64,000 nucleotides of DNA from SZUA-265 sp965651905 (lineage in GTDB: Bacteria > Myxococcota_A > Polyangia > Polyangiales > Polyangiaceae). The notes beneath the pieces were generated by a model. That model had not been told where the DNA came from, searched no databases, and saw only the letters and a list, made by a program, of their open reading frames with translations. The stretch lies in NCBI GenBank assembly GCA_965651905.1, contig CBFGUG010000016.1:53587-117586 (forward strand). Direction: 5' to 3'. Position numbers and translations under genes: made by a program. Positions 24,851-34,581 of the stretch are shown here, in pieces (the stretch's first letter is position 1; each line of letters starts with the position of its first letter).

Positions 24851-26340
24851 GTAACTCTGCAGTCCACGCCGTGGGGCGAAAGAAACTCTACCTGGGCGCC
24901 AGCTTGTCACCGGCAGGCGGGGAGCTTTCGCCCTACTACGTGGATTCGACCGATCTGGCGACCCACGGCGTGTTTCTGGGGATGACAGGCAGCGGTAAGT
25001 CCGCCCACGCCATGGTGCTGGTAGAGAGCGCGGCCATGGCGGGCATCCCGTCGATCTTGATCGACGTCAAAGGAGATCTGCCGAATCTACTGTTAGCCTT
25101 CCCCACGTTCGACAAGGAGTCGATCGTCCCGTGGCTCGATCCTGAATTCGCGAGCGATCCGAGCCACGTCGCTGCGCTCGCTGCAGAGCGCGCCTTGGAG
25201 CGTGAGCAAAACCTCCGCGGCTGGGGCATTTCGGAGACGGATCTTCAGCGCTATTGCGACACGACAGATGTTCGGGTGCTGACGCCAGGCTCCGAACAAG
25301 GTGAGCCCCTGCACATCCTGTCTTCACTCGAACGGCGCGCGCTAACCTGGGACACCGATCCGGATTCGGCGCGCGCCTCGCTATCGGCGGCAGTTTCACT
25401 GGTACTGCGGCTGCTCGGCCTCGACCCCGACCCGGCCAAGAGTCGCCCTCACGTGTTGCTCTCGGTGTTGGCGGAAGCACGGTTGATGGCGGGTCAGTCC
25501 GCCGAACTGAGCGCGTTGATGAACGACGTCCTCGCGCCGCCACTCGAGCGCATAGGAGCGTTGCCCATCGACGACTTCATGAGCGTCAAGGAACGCGCGA
25601 GCCTCGCGTCTGCGCTGAACACGTTGATCGCGTCCCCGTCGTTCGCCAGCTGGCGTCAGGGCGCGTCGCTCGATGTCAAGGAGTGGCTCACTCCAAAACA
25701 CGGACGTACCCCCATCGTCATCGTCAGCGTGGCTCATCTGGACGACGAAGAGCGTACGTTGGTACTCGGCGTCATCCTAGAAGAGATCCTGGCGTACACC
25801 CGCACGCTGCAAGGCACGCGGCGCCTGCGCTCGCTCGTGGTATTCGACGAGGTCTACGGCCTCATCCCGCCTCACCCACGGAACCCTCCCACCAAACGCC
25901 CCACCGTGCTGCTGATGAAGACCGGACGCGCCTACGGCATCGGCGTAGTCGTCGCCAGCCAAAACCCGATGGATCTCGACTACCGCACGCTGTCCAACGC
26001 TGGTTACTGGGCCGTCGGGCGGTTGCAAACGGACGCGGACCGCGAACGTGTCGTCGACAGTATCGCCAACGCGCATGAACCCGGGGCCAGCACCAAAGAA
26101 CTGCACGACGTATTGCGCAAACTCGGCAAACGCTGGTTCGTCGTACGCAACGTACACAGCACGCCCAGCACCATCCTGATGCAACCCCGCTGGGCACTAT
26201 CGTACCTACGCGGCCCGATGACCCTCGGCGACATCCAACGCGCACTCGAATTCCGCAAAGCGATGAGGCAAGAGAGTCAAGTGCCGCTCAGGGTGATGGG
26301 GAATGACGGGCGGCGACGAACGTACCCGCGCGTTCCGTGA
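24847..26340 (+). CDS. HerA/FtsK-like (DUF87/DUF853-type) P-loop ATPase
   Basis: The 497-residue product has Walker A GMTGSGKS at residues 45-52, followed by a strand-acid motif (GIPSILIDVKGDLPNLL), Walker B LRSLVVFDEVYGLIPP, and a sensor region (GIGVVVASQNPMDLDYRTLS, then NAGYWAVGRLQTDADRERVV) typical of HerA, VirB4 and FtsK-like motor ATPases. Members form hexamers that pump DNA or remodel protein complexes; bacterial HerA homologues frequently act in anti-phage systems with a nuclease or Sir2 partner. Here the partner is a helical protein of unknown type. The 3' part is duplicated at 17.2 kb and a scrap lies at 37.2 kb, so the gene has been caught in local rearrangements. Confidence 0.88.
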   Translation: MSNSAVHAVGRKKLYLGASLSPAGGELSPYYVDSTDLATHGVFLGMTGSGKSAHAMVLVESAAMAGIPSILIDVKGDLPNLLLAFPTFDKESIVPWLDPEFASDPSHVAALAAERALEREQNLRGWGISETDLQRYCDTTDVRVLTPGSEQGEPLHILSSLERRALTWDTDPDSARASLSAAVSLVLRLLGLDPDPAKSRPHVLLSVLAEARLMAGQSAELSALMNDVLAPPLERIGALPIDDFMSVKERASLASALNTLIASPSFASWRQGASLDVKEWLTPKHGRTPIVIVSVAHLDDEERTLVLGVILEEILAYTRTLQGTRRLRSLVVFDEVYGLIPPHPRNPPTKRPTVLLMKTGRAYGIGVVVASQNPMDLDYRTLSNAGYWAVGRLQTDADRERVVDSIANAHEPGASTKELHDVLRKLGKRWFVVRNVHSTPSTILMQPRWALSYLRGPMTLGDIQRALEFRKAMRQESQVPLRVMGNDGRRRTYPRVP

Positions 26341-26484
26341 ATCACCTTGTCGCTGAGGGACAACGACACGCGCATCAAATAAACACCAACAACGCCTACC
26401 AGTGGACCTGCACCCCGACAGTCGGTTGAGTAGTTCACTCCCGAGCATTCGATCTTCGCAATGTCCCAGCTTGGCCACGCCGAC

Positions 26485-26862
26485 TCAGAGCGGCGAGCGC
26501 ACATAGAAGTAGTCCATAACCCCAGGTGGGTGGTCCGCGTCGATGCTCAACCAACGCGCAACCGGCGCTAGCTGCTGCGCGCGTGTTGCGCGCTTGAATC
26601 CAGCGATGTGGTTGGACACCGATGTATACCAGCCGATGCCACATTCACCCGTGTACCCCGAAGAAAGGACGCCGACGAGTGTCCACTGGCCGTTCTTAGA
26701 TGGCGCGAGCGGGGGTCCACCGGAATCACCGGGGCAGGTGCCCATTCGAGAGTCACCGGCGACGATCTCTGGACGCGCTTGCTGTACTGTTGCCCATACC
26801 CCCTCTTGGCGTAAGGACGCGGGCTGGCTTGCGAACGTTGGCCCGTAGCCAACGAGAAAAAG
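26485..26862 (-). pseudogene. Trypsin-like serine protease, C-terminal fragment
   Basis: On the minus strand a continuous frame encodes LFLVGYGPTFASQPASLRQE, then about 20 more residues, then MGTCPGDSGGPPLAPSKNGQ and WTLVGVLSSGYTGECGIGWY. This is the last third of a chymotrypsin-fold protease, including the catalytic serine motif GDSGG. A stop (TAG) lies directly upstream at about 26863 and the His and Asp catalytic regions are absent. It is therefore a truncated remnant, cut off near the start of the AlbA_2 gene on the other strand. Confidence 0.8.
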
Positions 26863-26939
26863 CTCCTACCCCAGCCGCGCGTTGGTTTCGGCGGAAGGGA
26901 GCTGCGTGCTCTCGGGAAAACATTCATAGTGAGGGCGGC

Positions 26940-27701
26940 ATGTGGTCCCCAATCGTCCGCCCCGACCAGCTTCCACCTGTCAATACGCCCGAGCAAACCT
27001 GGCTCGACTTCAAGGCTCAAGTCGATCCCGCGAATCGAGCCGAGCTGGCGAAGGATGTTGCTGCGTTGGCTAACGCGACCGGGGGCACTCTCGTTGTTGG
27101 GGCGGCCGAGACTCGTTCACAGCTCTCTGCGTACCGCCCGTTGCCTCAGCAGGAGGCGACAACGATCGCCCGAGCCTACGAGGAGGCCGCTCAACGGCTA
27201 GTCCGTCCGCTTCCGATCGTCAACGTAGCCCCTATCCCCAAGGATGGGGGCTACGTTGTTGTCGTGAACGTGCAGCCGTTTCCAGGGCAGGCCGTTGGTG
27301 TTCACATCAAGCAACCAGAAACGAACCGCGACAACCTCTACCACTATCCGGTCCGTGTAGGAACGCAGACCGCATTCATCACCCCGGAGCAGATCCCTAT
27401 GTACACGGATGCGAAGATTCGGCGAATCGCGATAGTGTTGGAGCAGGCCAAAGGAAAGCAGGTCGACATCCAGTGTAGGCTCAGCAGCGACAACCGGATC
27501 CAGGATGCCAACGGGACTATCAGCGCCGTGGACGTTTCGACCAACACGCTTGAGATCGGCTACGTCAACCAGGGCCCCAACGTCAAGGTTCCTTTGGATG
27601 TGGTGGAAGGTGTCTGCGAGGGGTTTAGCGGCCGGTGGCAGCTGTATCTCCGAGGGAGGTTCGCAGGCTACGGGCAGGGCATGCGCTTCATGTTGAGCTA
27701 G
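26940..27701 (+). CDS. AlbA_2 (Schlafen-type) DNA-binding domain protein
   Basis: The 253-residue product begins with an AlbA_2 signature: EQTWLDFKAQVDPANRAELA, then KDVAALANATGGTLVVGAAE, a fold found in Schlafen-like ATP-dependent regulators and in many mobile or defence contexts. The middle contains IVNVAPIPKDGGYVVVVNVQ and a strand-rich C-terminal half that I cannot assign. The ATG at 26940 follows GAGGGCGGC; a long in-frame extension upstream overlaps the protease remnant and is rejected. It is bordered by fragments and by small genes on both sides. Function is unknown; nucleic-acid binding is inferred from the fold. Confidence 0.75.
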   Translation: MWSPIVRPDQLPPVNTPEQTWLDFKAQVDPANRAELAKDVAALANATGGTLVVGAAETRSQLSAYRPLPQQEATTIARAYEEAAQRLVRPLPIVNVAPIPKDGGYVVVVNVQPFPGQAVGVHIKQPETNRDNLYHYPVRVGTQTAFITPEQIPMYTDAKIRRIAIVLEQAKGKQVDIQCRLSSDNRIQDANGTISAVDVSTNTLEIGYVNQGPNVKVPLDVVEGVCEGFSGRWQLYLRGRFAGYGQGMRFMLS

Positions 27702-27845
27702 CGGCTCGGCGGCGCCGTAGATCTCTAGCGCACCACGAGAGCGCCAGGCATCCCGAATCGGCAGCGTGGGCGTGGTGTCCCTTCGGTTCACGCCAGGGCG
27801 GCAAACCGCTCTCGCTTCGAGGTTGAGTGATGCTAGACCTACCCC

Positions 27846-28070
27846 ATGACGACTCCCGATGCGTATATCCAGGAATTGGCTCTGAAGCTCGCCAGCGCTG
27901 AGAAGGAGCTTCGAGAGCGTGCTGCGGGCGAGAAAGACCCGGCGATGAAGAAGGCGTGTGAGGAGGCCGCGGATCGGTTCGCGGCCGGCTACCGCGCACT
28001 ACACGGCATCCCCCTCGACGGTTCGTCGACTATCGCGGGGGCTGTGGTAGGCGGGTCGTTGCTGGGCTAG
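27846..28070 (+). CDS. Small helical protein, unrecognised
   Basis: The 74-residue product has an amphipathic, charged helix (YIQELALKLASAEKELRERA, then KDPAMKKACEEAADRFAAGY) and a Gly/Ser-rich end (SSTIAGAVVGGSLLG) that may insert in a membrane. Codon use fits the genome. There is no clear ribosome site. It follows the AlbA_2 gene by 144 bases on the same strand. Confidence 0.5.
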   Translation: MTTPDAYIQELALKLASAEKELRERAAGEKDPAMKKACEEAADRFAAGYRALHGIPLDGSSTIAGAVVGGSLLG

Positions 28071-28268
28071 AGCGTCGTTATCCCGATTCTGAAGGGCGCG
28101 CCGAAACGCCCACAATAAGCGACGCTGCCAGACCTCACCAACAAGTGACCACTCGGGGAAGTTGACCACCTCGAATCGTCGGCCGTGGCTAGCGCAGCTT
28201 GGTGGGTCCCAGCGTGGTGTCGCTCCCCCGTTGATCCCAAGGAACCTTGGGACCAACGGGGAAGTGAG

Positions 28269-28478
28269 TCAGGTATAAGTGACAGGTGCAGAGCACGCCG
28301 GACATCTACTCGGCAAAGAGTGGATGCTTCGGCGAACCCGCGAACGATGACCGCAGGTACAGCGTATCTCGATCATGGGGTGTTCGACTTCGTATTTGGC
28401 TCGTCGAAGTGCGGTGTCGACCCGCCGTTGTGCTTGGCGGATCTGATTGTTGAGCCTGCTGACGTTGAAGCGTGCCAT
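28269..28478 (-). CDS. Small zinc-ribbon protein
   Basis: The 69-residue product starts ARFNVSRLNNQIRQAQRRVD, a basic helical segment, and ends with a CxC/CxxC ribbon (IEIRCTCGHRSRVRRSIHSL, then PSRCPACSAP). The ATG at 28478 is supported by a strong GGAGG eight bases upstream. It follows the gene at 28492-28824 by 13 bases in one operon. The charged helix plus ribbon suggests a nucleic-acid or ribosome-associated protein of an accessory module; I do not recognise a named family. Confidence 0.6.
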   Translation of the reverse strand: MARFNVSRLNNQIRQAQRRVDTALRRAKYEVEHPMIEIRCTCGHRSRVRRSIHSLPSRCPACSAPVTYT

Positions 28479-28491
28479 CTTGCGGCCTCCT

Positions 28492-28824
28492 TCAGTGTCC
28501 AAGTCTGGGGGCTACCCAGACTCGTCGCTGCCGATCCCAGATCTTCAGCGAGAGCAGGTTGTTGGTTGTCGTCGAATCGGGGCTGGTGGTCAGGGAGTCC
28601 CACAGCCCGTCACCGTTGGCGTCGTTCGGCACAACGCGAGCACGCTGCCCCGTAGTTGGCGAGGTGGTCCACAGCTGACCAGCCTGGGCCTGCTGAATCG
28701 CGAGCTTCAAGGCGAGTAGGGTGGGTCTTGGATGCCCCTGGACGACGAGACCATCAATTGGCGCGCCGGTGTGCCCGTCTGGGCTTCTCGTGGTTCCGAT
28801 TACTTCGGTCGATTGAACTACCAT
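28492..28824 (-). CDS. Conserved-looking small protein, unrecognised
   Basis: The 110-residue product (MVVQSTEVIGTTRSPDGHTG at the start) has a predicted strand, then a helix region (PTLLALKLAIQQAQAGQLWT), then a polar segment with DANGDGLWDSLTT, a pattern like a calcium-binding loop, and a final strand pair KIWDRQRRVWVAP. The ATG at 28824 has GAGGA eight bases upstream. It is the upstream partner of the zinc-ribbon gene and is divergent from the XRE-ImmA gene. Function is unknown. Confidence 0.5.
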   Translation of the reverse strand: MVVQSTEVIGTTRSPDGHTGAPIDGLVVQGHPRPTLLALKLAIQQAQAGQLWTTSPTTGQRARVVPNDANGDGLWDSLTTSPDSTTTNNLLSLKIWDRQRRVWVAPRLGH

Positions 28825-29090
28825 GTTTCTTGTCCTCGGGCCGTGAGGCCTCTTGACGTCGCAATCGAATCCACCAGAGTATTCCGAGTCCCTGGACCCG
28901 CTGCGACGCGAGTTGTTCGGCAACCACCAGGGGCCTTCCGGCCGCTGCTGAGCTTGCGTTCCAATTCACGCTCGGCAGCGGTCGCGATCTTTCTGGACGG
29001 GTGGTCACCTGACAGGTGTCCCTCAATCCGGACCGTGGAGCAAGTAATCTGGTCGCCAAATCGAACATTTTGACCAAGTGACTCACGCAA
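28818..29090 (-). CDS. Possible small protein upstream of the zinc-ribbon operon
   Basis: A TTG-initiated frame of 90 codons overlaps the start of the next gene by seven bases. The first half (GQNVRFGDQITCSTVRIEGH, then a charged helix AERELERKLSSGRKA) looks protein-like and the second half does not. There is no ribosome site. It may be spurious; the alternative is that the region is a long leader of the operon. Confidence 0.25.
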   Translation of the reverse strand: MRESLGQNVRFGDQITCSTVRIEGHLSGDHPSRKIATAAERELERKLSSGRKAPGGCRTTRVAAGPGTRNTLVDSIATSRGLTARGQETW

Positions 29091-29097
29091 CTCAGGG

Positions 29098-29113
29098 GTC
29101 TCAGTCCTGAGAC
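29098..29113. promoter_or_regulatory. 16-bp inverted repeat in a divergent promoter region
   Basis: GTCTCAG and CTGAGAC are exact inverted repeats around TC. The site lies 96 bp upstream of the XRE-ImmA gene and between it and the oppositely oriented small-gene operon, a usual place for an XRE-type operator. A second short repeat (CACCT-GAC-AGGTG) is at 29006-29018. Confidence 0.5.
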
Positions 29114-29209
29114 ATGCAAGTCGCTTGACTAACCGGCATTGGATGGATTACCTACTCATGGATTTGGCCCGGATTCCGCGGGTCCTGTCCTCGACGGGTA
29201 GATTTGAGA

Positions 29210-30346
29210 ATGGGACTCGGAGCCAATCTGCGTGAAGCGCGACGCTATTTGCGTCTCTCCCAGTCTGTCGTTGCCGAAGTCATCGGCGTCCAGCGACAGG
29301 CGGTAGCGGCCTACGAACGAGAGAAGCGAGCGCCCGATGCCATGCAACTGACGCGGATGGCCAATCTGTACCGCGTATCGTTGGACGAGTTGGTCCGGAC
29401 TTCAAAGGCCGTAGCTCCGCTTTCGGATGCGCCGTCGCACCTCGCACGTGGCGGCGTCGAGGGGTTGGATGCTGAGGACCAAGCGGAGCTCACCAGCTTC
29501 CACCGCTATTTGCGAAACCGCAAGCCATTCTCCGCGGTCTCATTTGAAGCAGCGAGGTTCGCAACGCTTGCCGAGAGAACGACCGCGCTGCGTACAGCGT
29601 GTGGCGTTTCTGATTCAGCCCCAGTTCCGGTGTTAGCCATCCTCGCGAAGCTGGGAGCGGAAGTCCGCTTTACGGGATTGAGCAAGCTCTCCGGCGCGCT
29701 CATTCTTCCGACGGAGGGCGAGGAGCACCCCCCAGGCGTTCTCGTCAACTCGGACCAACCCTACGAGCGACAGAGGTTTTCCGCGGCACACGAGCTCGCG
29801 CACCTGGTGCTCGAACACAACAAGCACACGTCCGAGTCCGTGAGTCGGTTGGGGCGAAGGTTTCACCCTGACGAGGTCGCAGCGGACAGCTTCGCAGCGG
29901 AGCTGCTTATGCCCGTTGACTTGCTCCACAGTAGACTGCAGGGCACCGCCGATGAGTCGCTCGACGTCCGCGTCTTCGAACTTGCTCAGACCTTCCTGGT
30001 GAGCTTTCAGGCAATGGTAGTGCGCCTTTCAAAGATCGGAATGCTGCCACGTCCTGTGGCGAAGCATCTAAGGGAACTGAAACCGAGCGAAATAAGCCAG
30101 AAGGTTGGTCTGCAGGCTGCGCGCTCAATGCCGTTCGACCCCAACGAAATACCGGACATCGCCGTGTCGTCGATGCCCGAAGGCTGGGAGCAACGAGCCA
30201 CTCCGGATCTCGTGAGAATGCTGCAGGAGAACGTCTATACGGAGTATATCCGCCGCTCGTCGGAAGACGGTGCTCCAACAGGTGCCGGTGATGTGTATTC
30301 GGCCGTCGCACGATGGGTGGCTGACACGTTCCCGATAGTTGGGTAG
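29210..30346 (+). CDS. XRE-family regulator fused to ImmA/IrrE-type metallopeptidase
   Basis: The product has 378 residues. An N-terminal XRE helix-turn-helix (residues about 4-62: NLREARRYLRLSQSVVAEVI, then YEREKRAPDAMQLTRMANLY) is joined through a linker to an ImmA/IrrE domain with the zinc motif HELAH at 194-198 (RFSAAHELAHLVLEHN) and a downstream acidic ligand region (DEVAADSFAAELLMP). Such fusions (COG2856) control prophages, integrative elements and toxin-antitoxin modules, some by cleaving a repressor. ATG 29210 is chosen over TTG 29204. The HEPN-motif gene follows on the same strand, 177 bases downstream, and may be its client. Confidence 0.9.
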   Translation: MGLGANLREARRYLRLSQSVVAEVIGVQRQAVAAYEREKRAPDAMQLTRMANLYRVSLDELVRTSKAVAPLSDAPSHLARGGVEGLDAEDQAELTSFHRYLRNRKPFSAVSFEAARFATLAERTTALRTACGVSDSAPVPVLAILAKLGAEVRFTGLSKLSGALILPTEGEEHPPGVLVNSDQPYERQRFSAAHELAHLVLEHNKHTSESVSRLGRRFHPDEVAADSFAAELLMPVDLLHSRLQGTADESLDVRVFELAQTFLVSFQAMVVRLSKIGMLPRPVAKHLRELKPSEISQKVGLQAARSMPFDPNEIPDIAVSSMPEGWEQRATPDLVRMLQENVYTEYIRRSSEDGAPTGAGDVYSAVARWVADTFPIVG

Positions 30347-30523
30347 CGGACTTCTCGCGACGCTCTGACGGTGCACACCGTGGGGTCCTGCGGCGCCGAT
30401 CACGTCCTCGGTGTTGCGTTCTAGGTGGCCTTCGCGGATGTGCAGGCCAGCGCCGGCTGTCCCTAGACGGGTACGGAGCAGCTCCCACGACACACCGACC
30501 GCACTGGTGCTATCCTCGGTACC

Positions 30524-31471
30524 GTGGGGCTGCTTGAGAACGGGGTGATGGCGATTCAGGTTGGTCTCGAGGATCTGGATCGGGGGGATGCGGCACGGGC
30601 GCGGTCTGCGGTGCGAAACCTCCACGCCCGAGTCCTACTTCTATTGAAGCAACGCTTGGTAGAGTTGTCGCCCGAAGATAGCGACGAGGTATTGCTCAAG
30701 CAGAGGGTCCTGCCCGTGAAGGTGAATGACGGTAGTGTCGAGTTTGTCGGCAAGGGAACCAAGACGGTCGACGTTCACGCGATCCGAGAGCGGTTCAAGT
30801 CGTTGGGCATCGACGTGGAGTGGAAGCGGTTTGAGCATTTCAATACCGAACGCAACAAGATCGAGCACTACGATTCAGACATTGGAACCGATGCTCTTCG
30901 CGGACTGGCGTCGGACGTGCTGGTCGTCATTCGCGACTTCGTCGTTCGGGAGTTAGATCGCGATCCCAGGGATCTGTTTGGCGACGAGACGTGGGAGAAA
31001 CTCCTGAACAACGAGGAGGTTTTCAGCGCGGAGCAGAAACAGTGTTCCGATGCCTTGGCGTCCGTGACTTGGCCAACGAATACGTTTGTTCGGTGCATTT
31101 CCGCCATCACCTGCCACTTGTGTCTGTCACCTCTGGTACTCCCGGTTGAGCGTGAGGCGCCCAGCGACGAGCCGAGTTTGGCGTGTCGATCTTGCGGTGA
31201 GGAGATGTCTTTCGACGACTTTGCGGATGAGGCCGTCCGCTCAACCTTCCCGTACGACGAGCAGGGTACGCGGTGGGGCGAGACCGACCCCCTCGGAGTC
31301 TGCCCGGGATGCGACAGGCACACGTACGTACTAGAAAGCCGCGAATGCGCGATCTGTGACTACGAACCCCCGTACACTGAGTGCATTCGTTGCGGGGAAG
31401 AGCTGGACCTGGATGAACAGGAAAGTGGGATCTGCGGGTACTGCTGGCACATGACCCAGAAGGACGACTGA
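30524..31471 (+). CDS. HEPN-like protein with C-terminal zinc ribbons
   Basis: The product has 315 residues. Residues about 9-155 are all-alpha in the style of HEPN domains (LEDLDRGDAARARSAVRNLH, then ARVLLLLKQRLVEL) and contain R-N-x3-H (Arg110 to His115, TERNKIEHYDSD), the arrangement of the HEPN ribonuclease active site (Rx4-6H with a polar residue after Arg). From about residue 190 three CxxC pairs follow (CHLC/CRSC, CPGC/CAIC, CIRC/CGYC), i.e. up to three zinc ribbons that could bind RNA or a ribosome. HEPN nucleases are common toxins and anti-phage effectors; this role is an inference. Start GTG 30524; ATG 30548 is an alternative with a similar ribosome site. Confidence 0.7.
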   Translation: MGLLENGVMAIQVGLEDLDRGDAARARSAVRNLHARVLLLLKQRLVELSPEDSDEVLLKQRVLPVKVNDGSVEFVGKGTKTVDVHAIRERFKSLGIDVEWKRFEHFNTERNKIEHYDSDIGTDALRGLASDVLVVIRDFVVRELDRDPRDLFGDETWEKLLNNEEVFSAEQKQCSDALASVTWPTNTFVRCISAITCHLCLSPLVLPVEREAPSDEPSLACRSCGEEMSFDDFADEAVRSTFPYDEQGTRWGETDPLGVCPGCDRHTYVLESRECAICDYEPPYTECIRCGEELDLDEQESGICGYCWHMTQKDD

Positions 31472-31499
31472 CTCATCAGTCTTGCTGCTTTCGCCACCC

Positions 31500-31956
31500 T
31501 CGCCAACTGACTCGCGTAATGGGAATCACTTGCCAAGTGCCTCCGGGCACGCGATTCGCTGTGGCCAGCGAGTGGCCGAGAGCCTTCCGCAACGCATCAT
31601 CCGAGTGCCCACGCCGCCACTCGTTCCGACGGCTACGAGAGGCGCCGCCCGGAAGAGACCGTGCTGTATCAGACGATCGCGGCGCACTGGCCGGCGTTTC
31701 GAGAACGCATGGAAGAGAGCGGCGGACTGCCGCAGTTCACTGGCCGCCTTCGGCGCCTTGGCTCGCAGGGGCTCGCCGACCGTGGTCCTCGGTGAAAAGG
31801 TCCACTTCGTGGACCTTGTTCACTCCGGCTCGTCATCAGCGAGTTCGAAGAGTACCTCGATTGTGGGCGGCTCGAGGCCGGCAGCCTCTTGGTCGAGTGT
31901 CGCAGCTGTGGCTACTCGCAGCTCGTCGCGTTTAGCTGCAAGCGTCGAGGCTTCTG
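31500..31956 (+). pseudogene. IS91-family transposase remnant, N-terminal part (copy 1)
   Basis: Frames in this stretch encode YERRRPEETVLYQTIAAHWP, then AFRERMEESGGLPQF, and, after a 102-bp insert, EFEEYLDCGRLEAGSLLVEC then RSCGYSQLVAFSCKRRGF. This is the N-terminal zinc-binding region of an IS91-type transposase, which ends abruptly in a stop after KRRGF. About 110 bp upstream of the coding part also match copy 2 at 37.4 kb. No transposase activity is possible. Confidence 0.8.
31739..31840. repeat. 102-bp insert within IS91 remnant copy 1
   Basis: The insert separates codons for LPQF from those for EFEEYLDCG. It starts ACTGGCCGCCTTCGGCGCCT and contains a perfect hairpin AAGGTCCAC-TTC-GTGGACCTT (31797-31817). 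Shorter related inserts lie in copy 2 at 37659-37707 (same position in the gene) and 37801-37846. Confidence 0.7.
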
Positions 31957-32109
31957 ATGAATGACCTCCTCCTCGGAAACCTGGGACACACCGCTCGGGG
32001 GCACCAACCGACGAGCGTGTGAACGGACCCCGCGCTGTACCACCTGTGACACCTCGATCGTGACACTGTCACGTTTGCCCGAAAGCGTGGCATCGGCTAA
32101 GCCACGGTC

Positions 32110-33396
<1,287 letters not shown>

Positions 33397-33727
33397 ATCA
33401 TGCCGCTCGGTGAAAGAACGCGGCACTGATCCGCACCATGCTTCACCCACGAGACGCCGCAACACTTGGCAACCGCGAACTCCGCGACGTAGGCTGGCGT
33501 GCCCGCCAGCGTGTCCGACACTCGCCGCGGCGAAGAAGCACGTCTCGCGCGCGAGTTCTGGGAGGAAATGCGACCCGATGACTATGGTCTGGCATGTGTA
33601 CGGTAGGTGGTGAGCAGTTTGGCAAGAACTGACTGGACGTTTGCGGCGATCTGAGCTCTGCTCGCGTGCGTGATGCTGTAGCACCGTGCCAAACACGTTG
33701 GCCGGGTGCAGCAAACGGCGTAGCGAG
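33397..33727. other. Intergenic region, nothing recognised
   Basis: These 331 bp separate the DUF4215 gene and the glycosyltransferase gene. Minus-strand open frames extend antisense into the DUF4215 gene and are explained by its codon bias. Confidence 0.5.
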
Positions 33728-34570
33728 ATGGAGAGGGTTTCAGTCCTTATCGCCAGCAAACGGGGTCCGAAGTTTCTGCGCGCCGCGCTGAACAGCCTAC
33801 TTCATCAAACCTACTCCAACTGGGAGGCGCTGGTCGTCAGCAGCGGCGGCCCCGGCGTGGCCTCCATGTGCGAAGGCTTGCGCGATGAACGTATCATCTG
33901 CATCAGCGGCACTGAGGACCACGGCGAGTGCGGCGGCCGCAACCTTGCCGCTACACGGTCGACGGGGAGCTTGTTGTGTTATCTCGACGACGACGACATC
34001 CTCCCCAGTTCGTCACTTGCAGCTCGTGTCCAGTTCCTCGAACGACACCCGCACTGTGGCATGGTCTACGCGGAGCAGCGGCGCGTTCACTGGCGCGACC
34101 GTCGATGGTGCGACGCCGACGAGTCAGCCACCCCCGCCTACCATCAGAAACGATACTACGACGCTCTGCTGGAGCGAGTCGGATACGCGTCAGACCAAAC
34201 TCACGGTCTGTTGAAGTGGTTCAACTTCGTACGTGGCGGAACCCCCATGTTACGACGTGACGTCTTCGAAGCTGTGGGCGGGTTCGATACGCGGTTTCAG
34301 CTCTACGGCGACTACGATATGTGGCTCCAGGTTGCCAGTCGCTTCCCGATTCGCTTTCTCAACCATGCCGCGTACATCTATCGACTACACCCGACGTCAA
34401 CCAGCGAACGGTTGCGCGCCACACGGACAGAGAAGCGCGCGGCGCTGCTGCTATGCCGCAAGCACGAGATCCGTCGCAGTGTCCAGTTCGCCCACCATCA
34501 ACACGACATCGATCGAATGTGGTCGAACTCAGAATCGCAAGGCCCCTCAGGCTCACGCGTCCAGACTTAA
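33728..34570 (+). CDS. Family 2 glycosyltransferase
   Basis: The 280-residue product has a GT-A fold typical of family GT2: VSVLIASKRGPKFLRAALNS at the start, a sugar-nucleotide/metal motif LCYLDDDDILPSSSL, and the acceptor-side motif GGFDTRFQLYGDYDMWLQVA. It probably transfers a hexose from a nucleotide sugar to a surface glycan or a secondary product. ATG 33728 starts directly before the first strand; the frame extends 14 codons upstream. The next gene starts 11 bases after its stop, so the three genes to 36546 form an operon. Confidence 0.85.
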   Translation: MERVSVLIASKRGPKFLRAALNSLLHQTYSNWEALVVSSGGPGVASMCEGLRDERIICISGTEDHGECGGRNLAATRSTGSLLCYLDDDDILPSSSLAARVQFLERHPHCGMVYAEQRRVHWRDRRWCDADESATPAYHQKRYYDALLERVGYASDQTHGLLKWFNFVRGGTPMLRRDVFEAVGGFDTRFQLYGDYDMWLQVASRFPIRFLNHAAYIYRLHPTSTSERLRATRTEKRAALLLCRKHEIRRSVQFAHHQHDIDRMWSNSESQGPSGSRVQT

Positions 34571-34581
34571 GAGAGGAAACC

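Noticed and set aside
26700..26939. N-terminal extension of the AlbA_2 protein
   Set aside because: It is antisense to the trypsin remnant and has no fold; ATG 26940 starts the domain.
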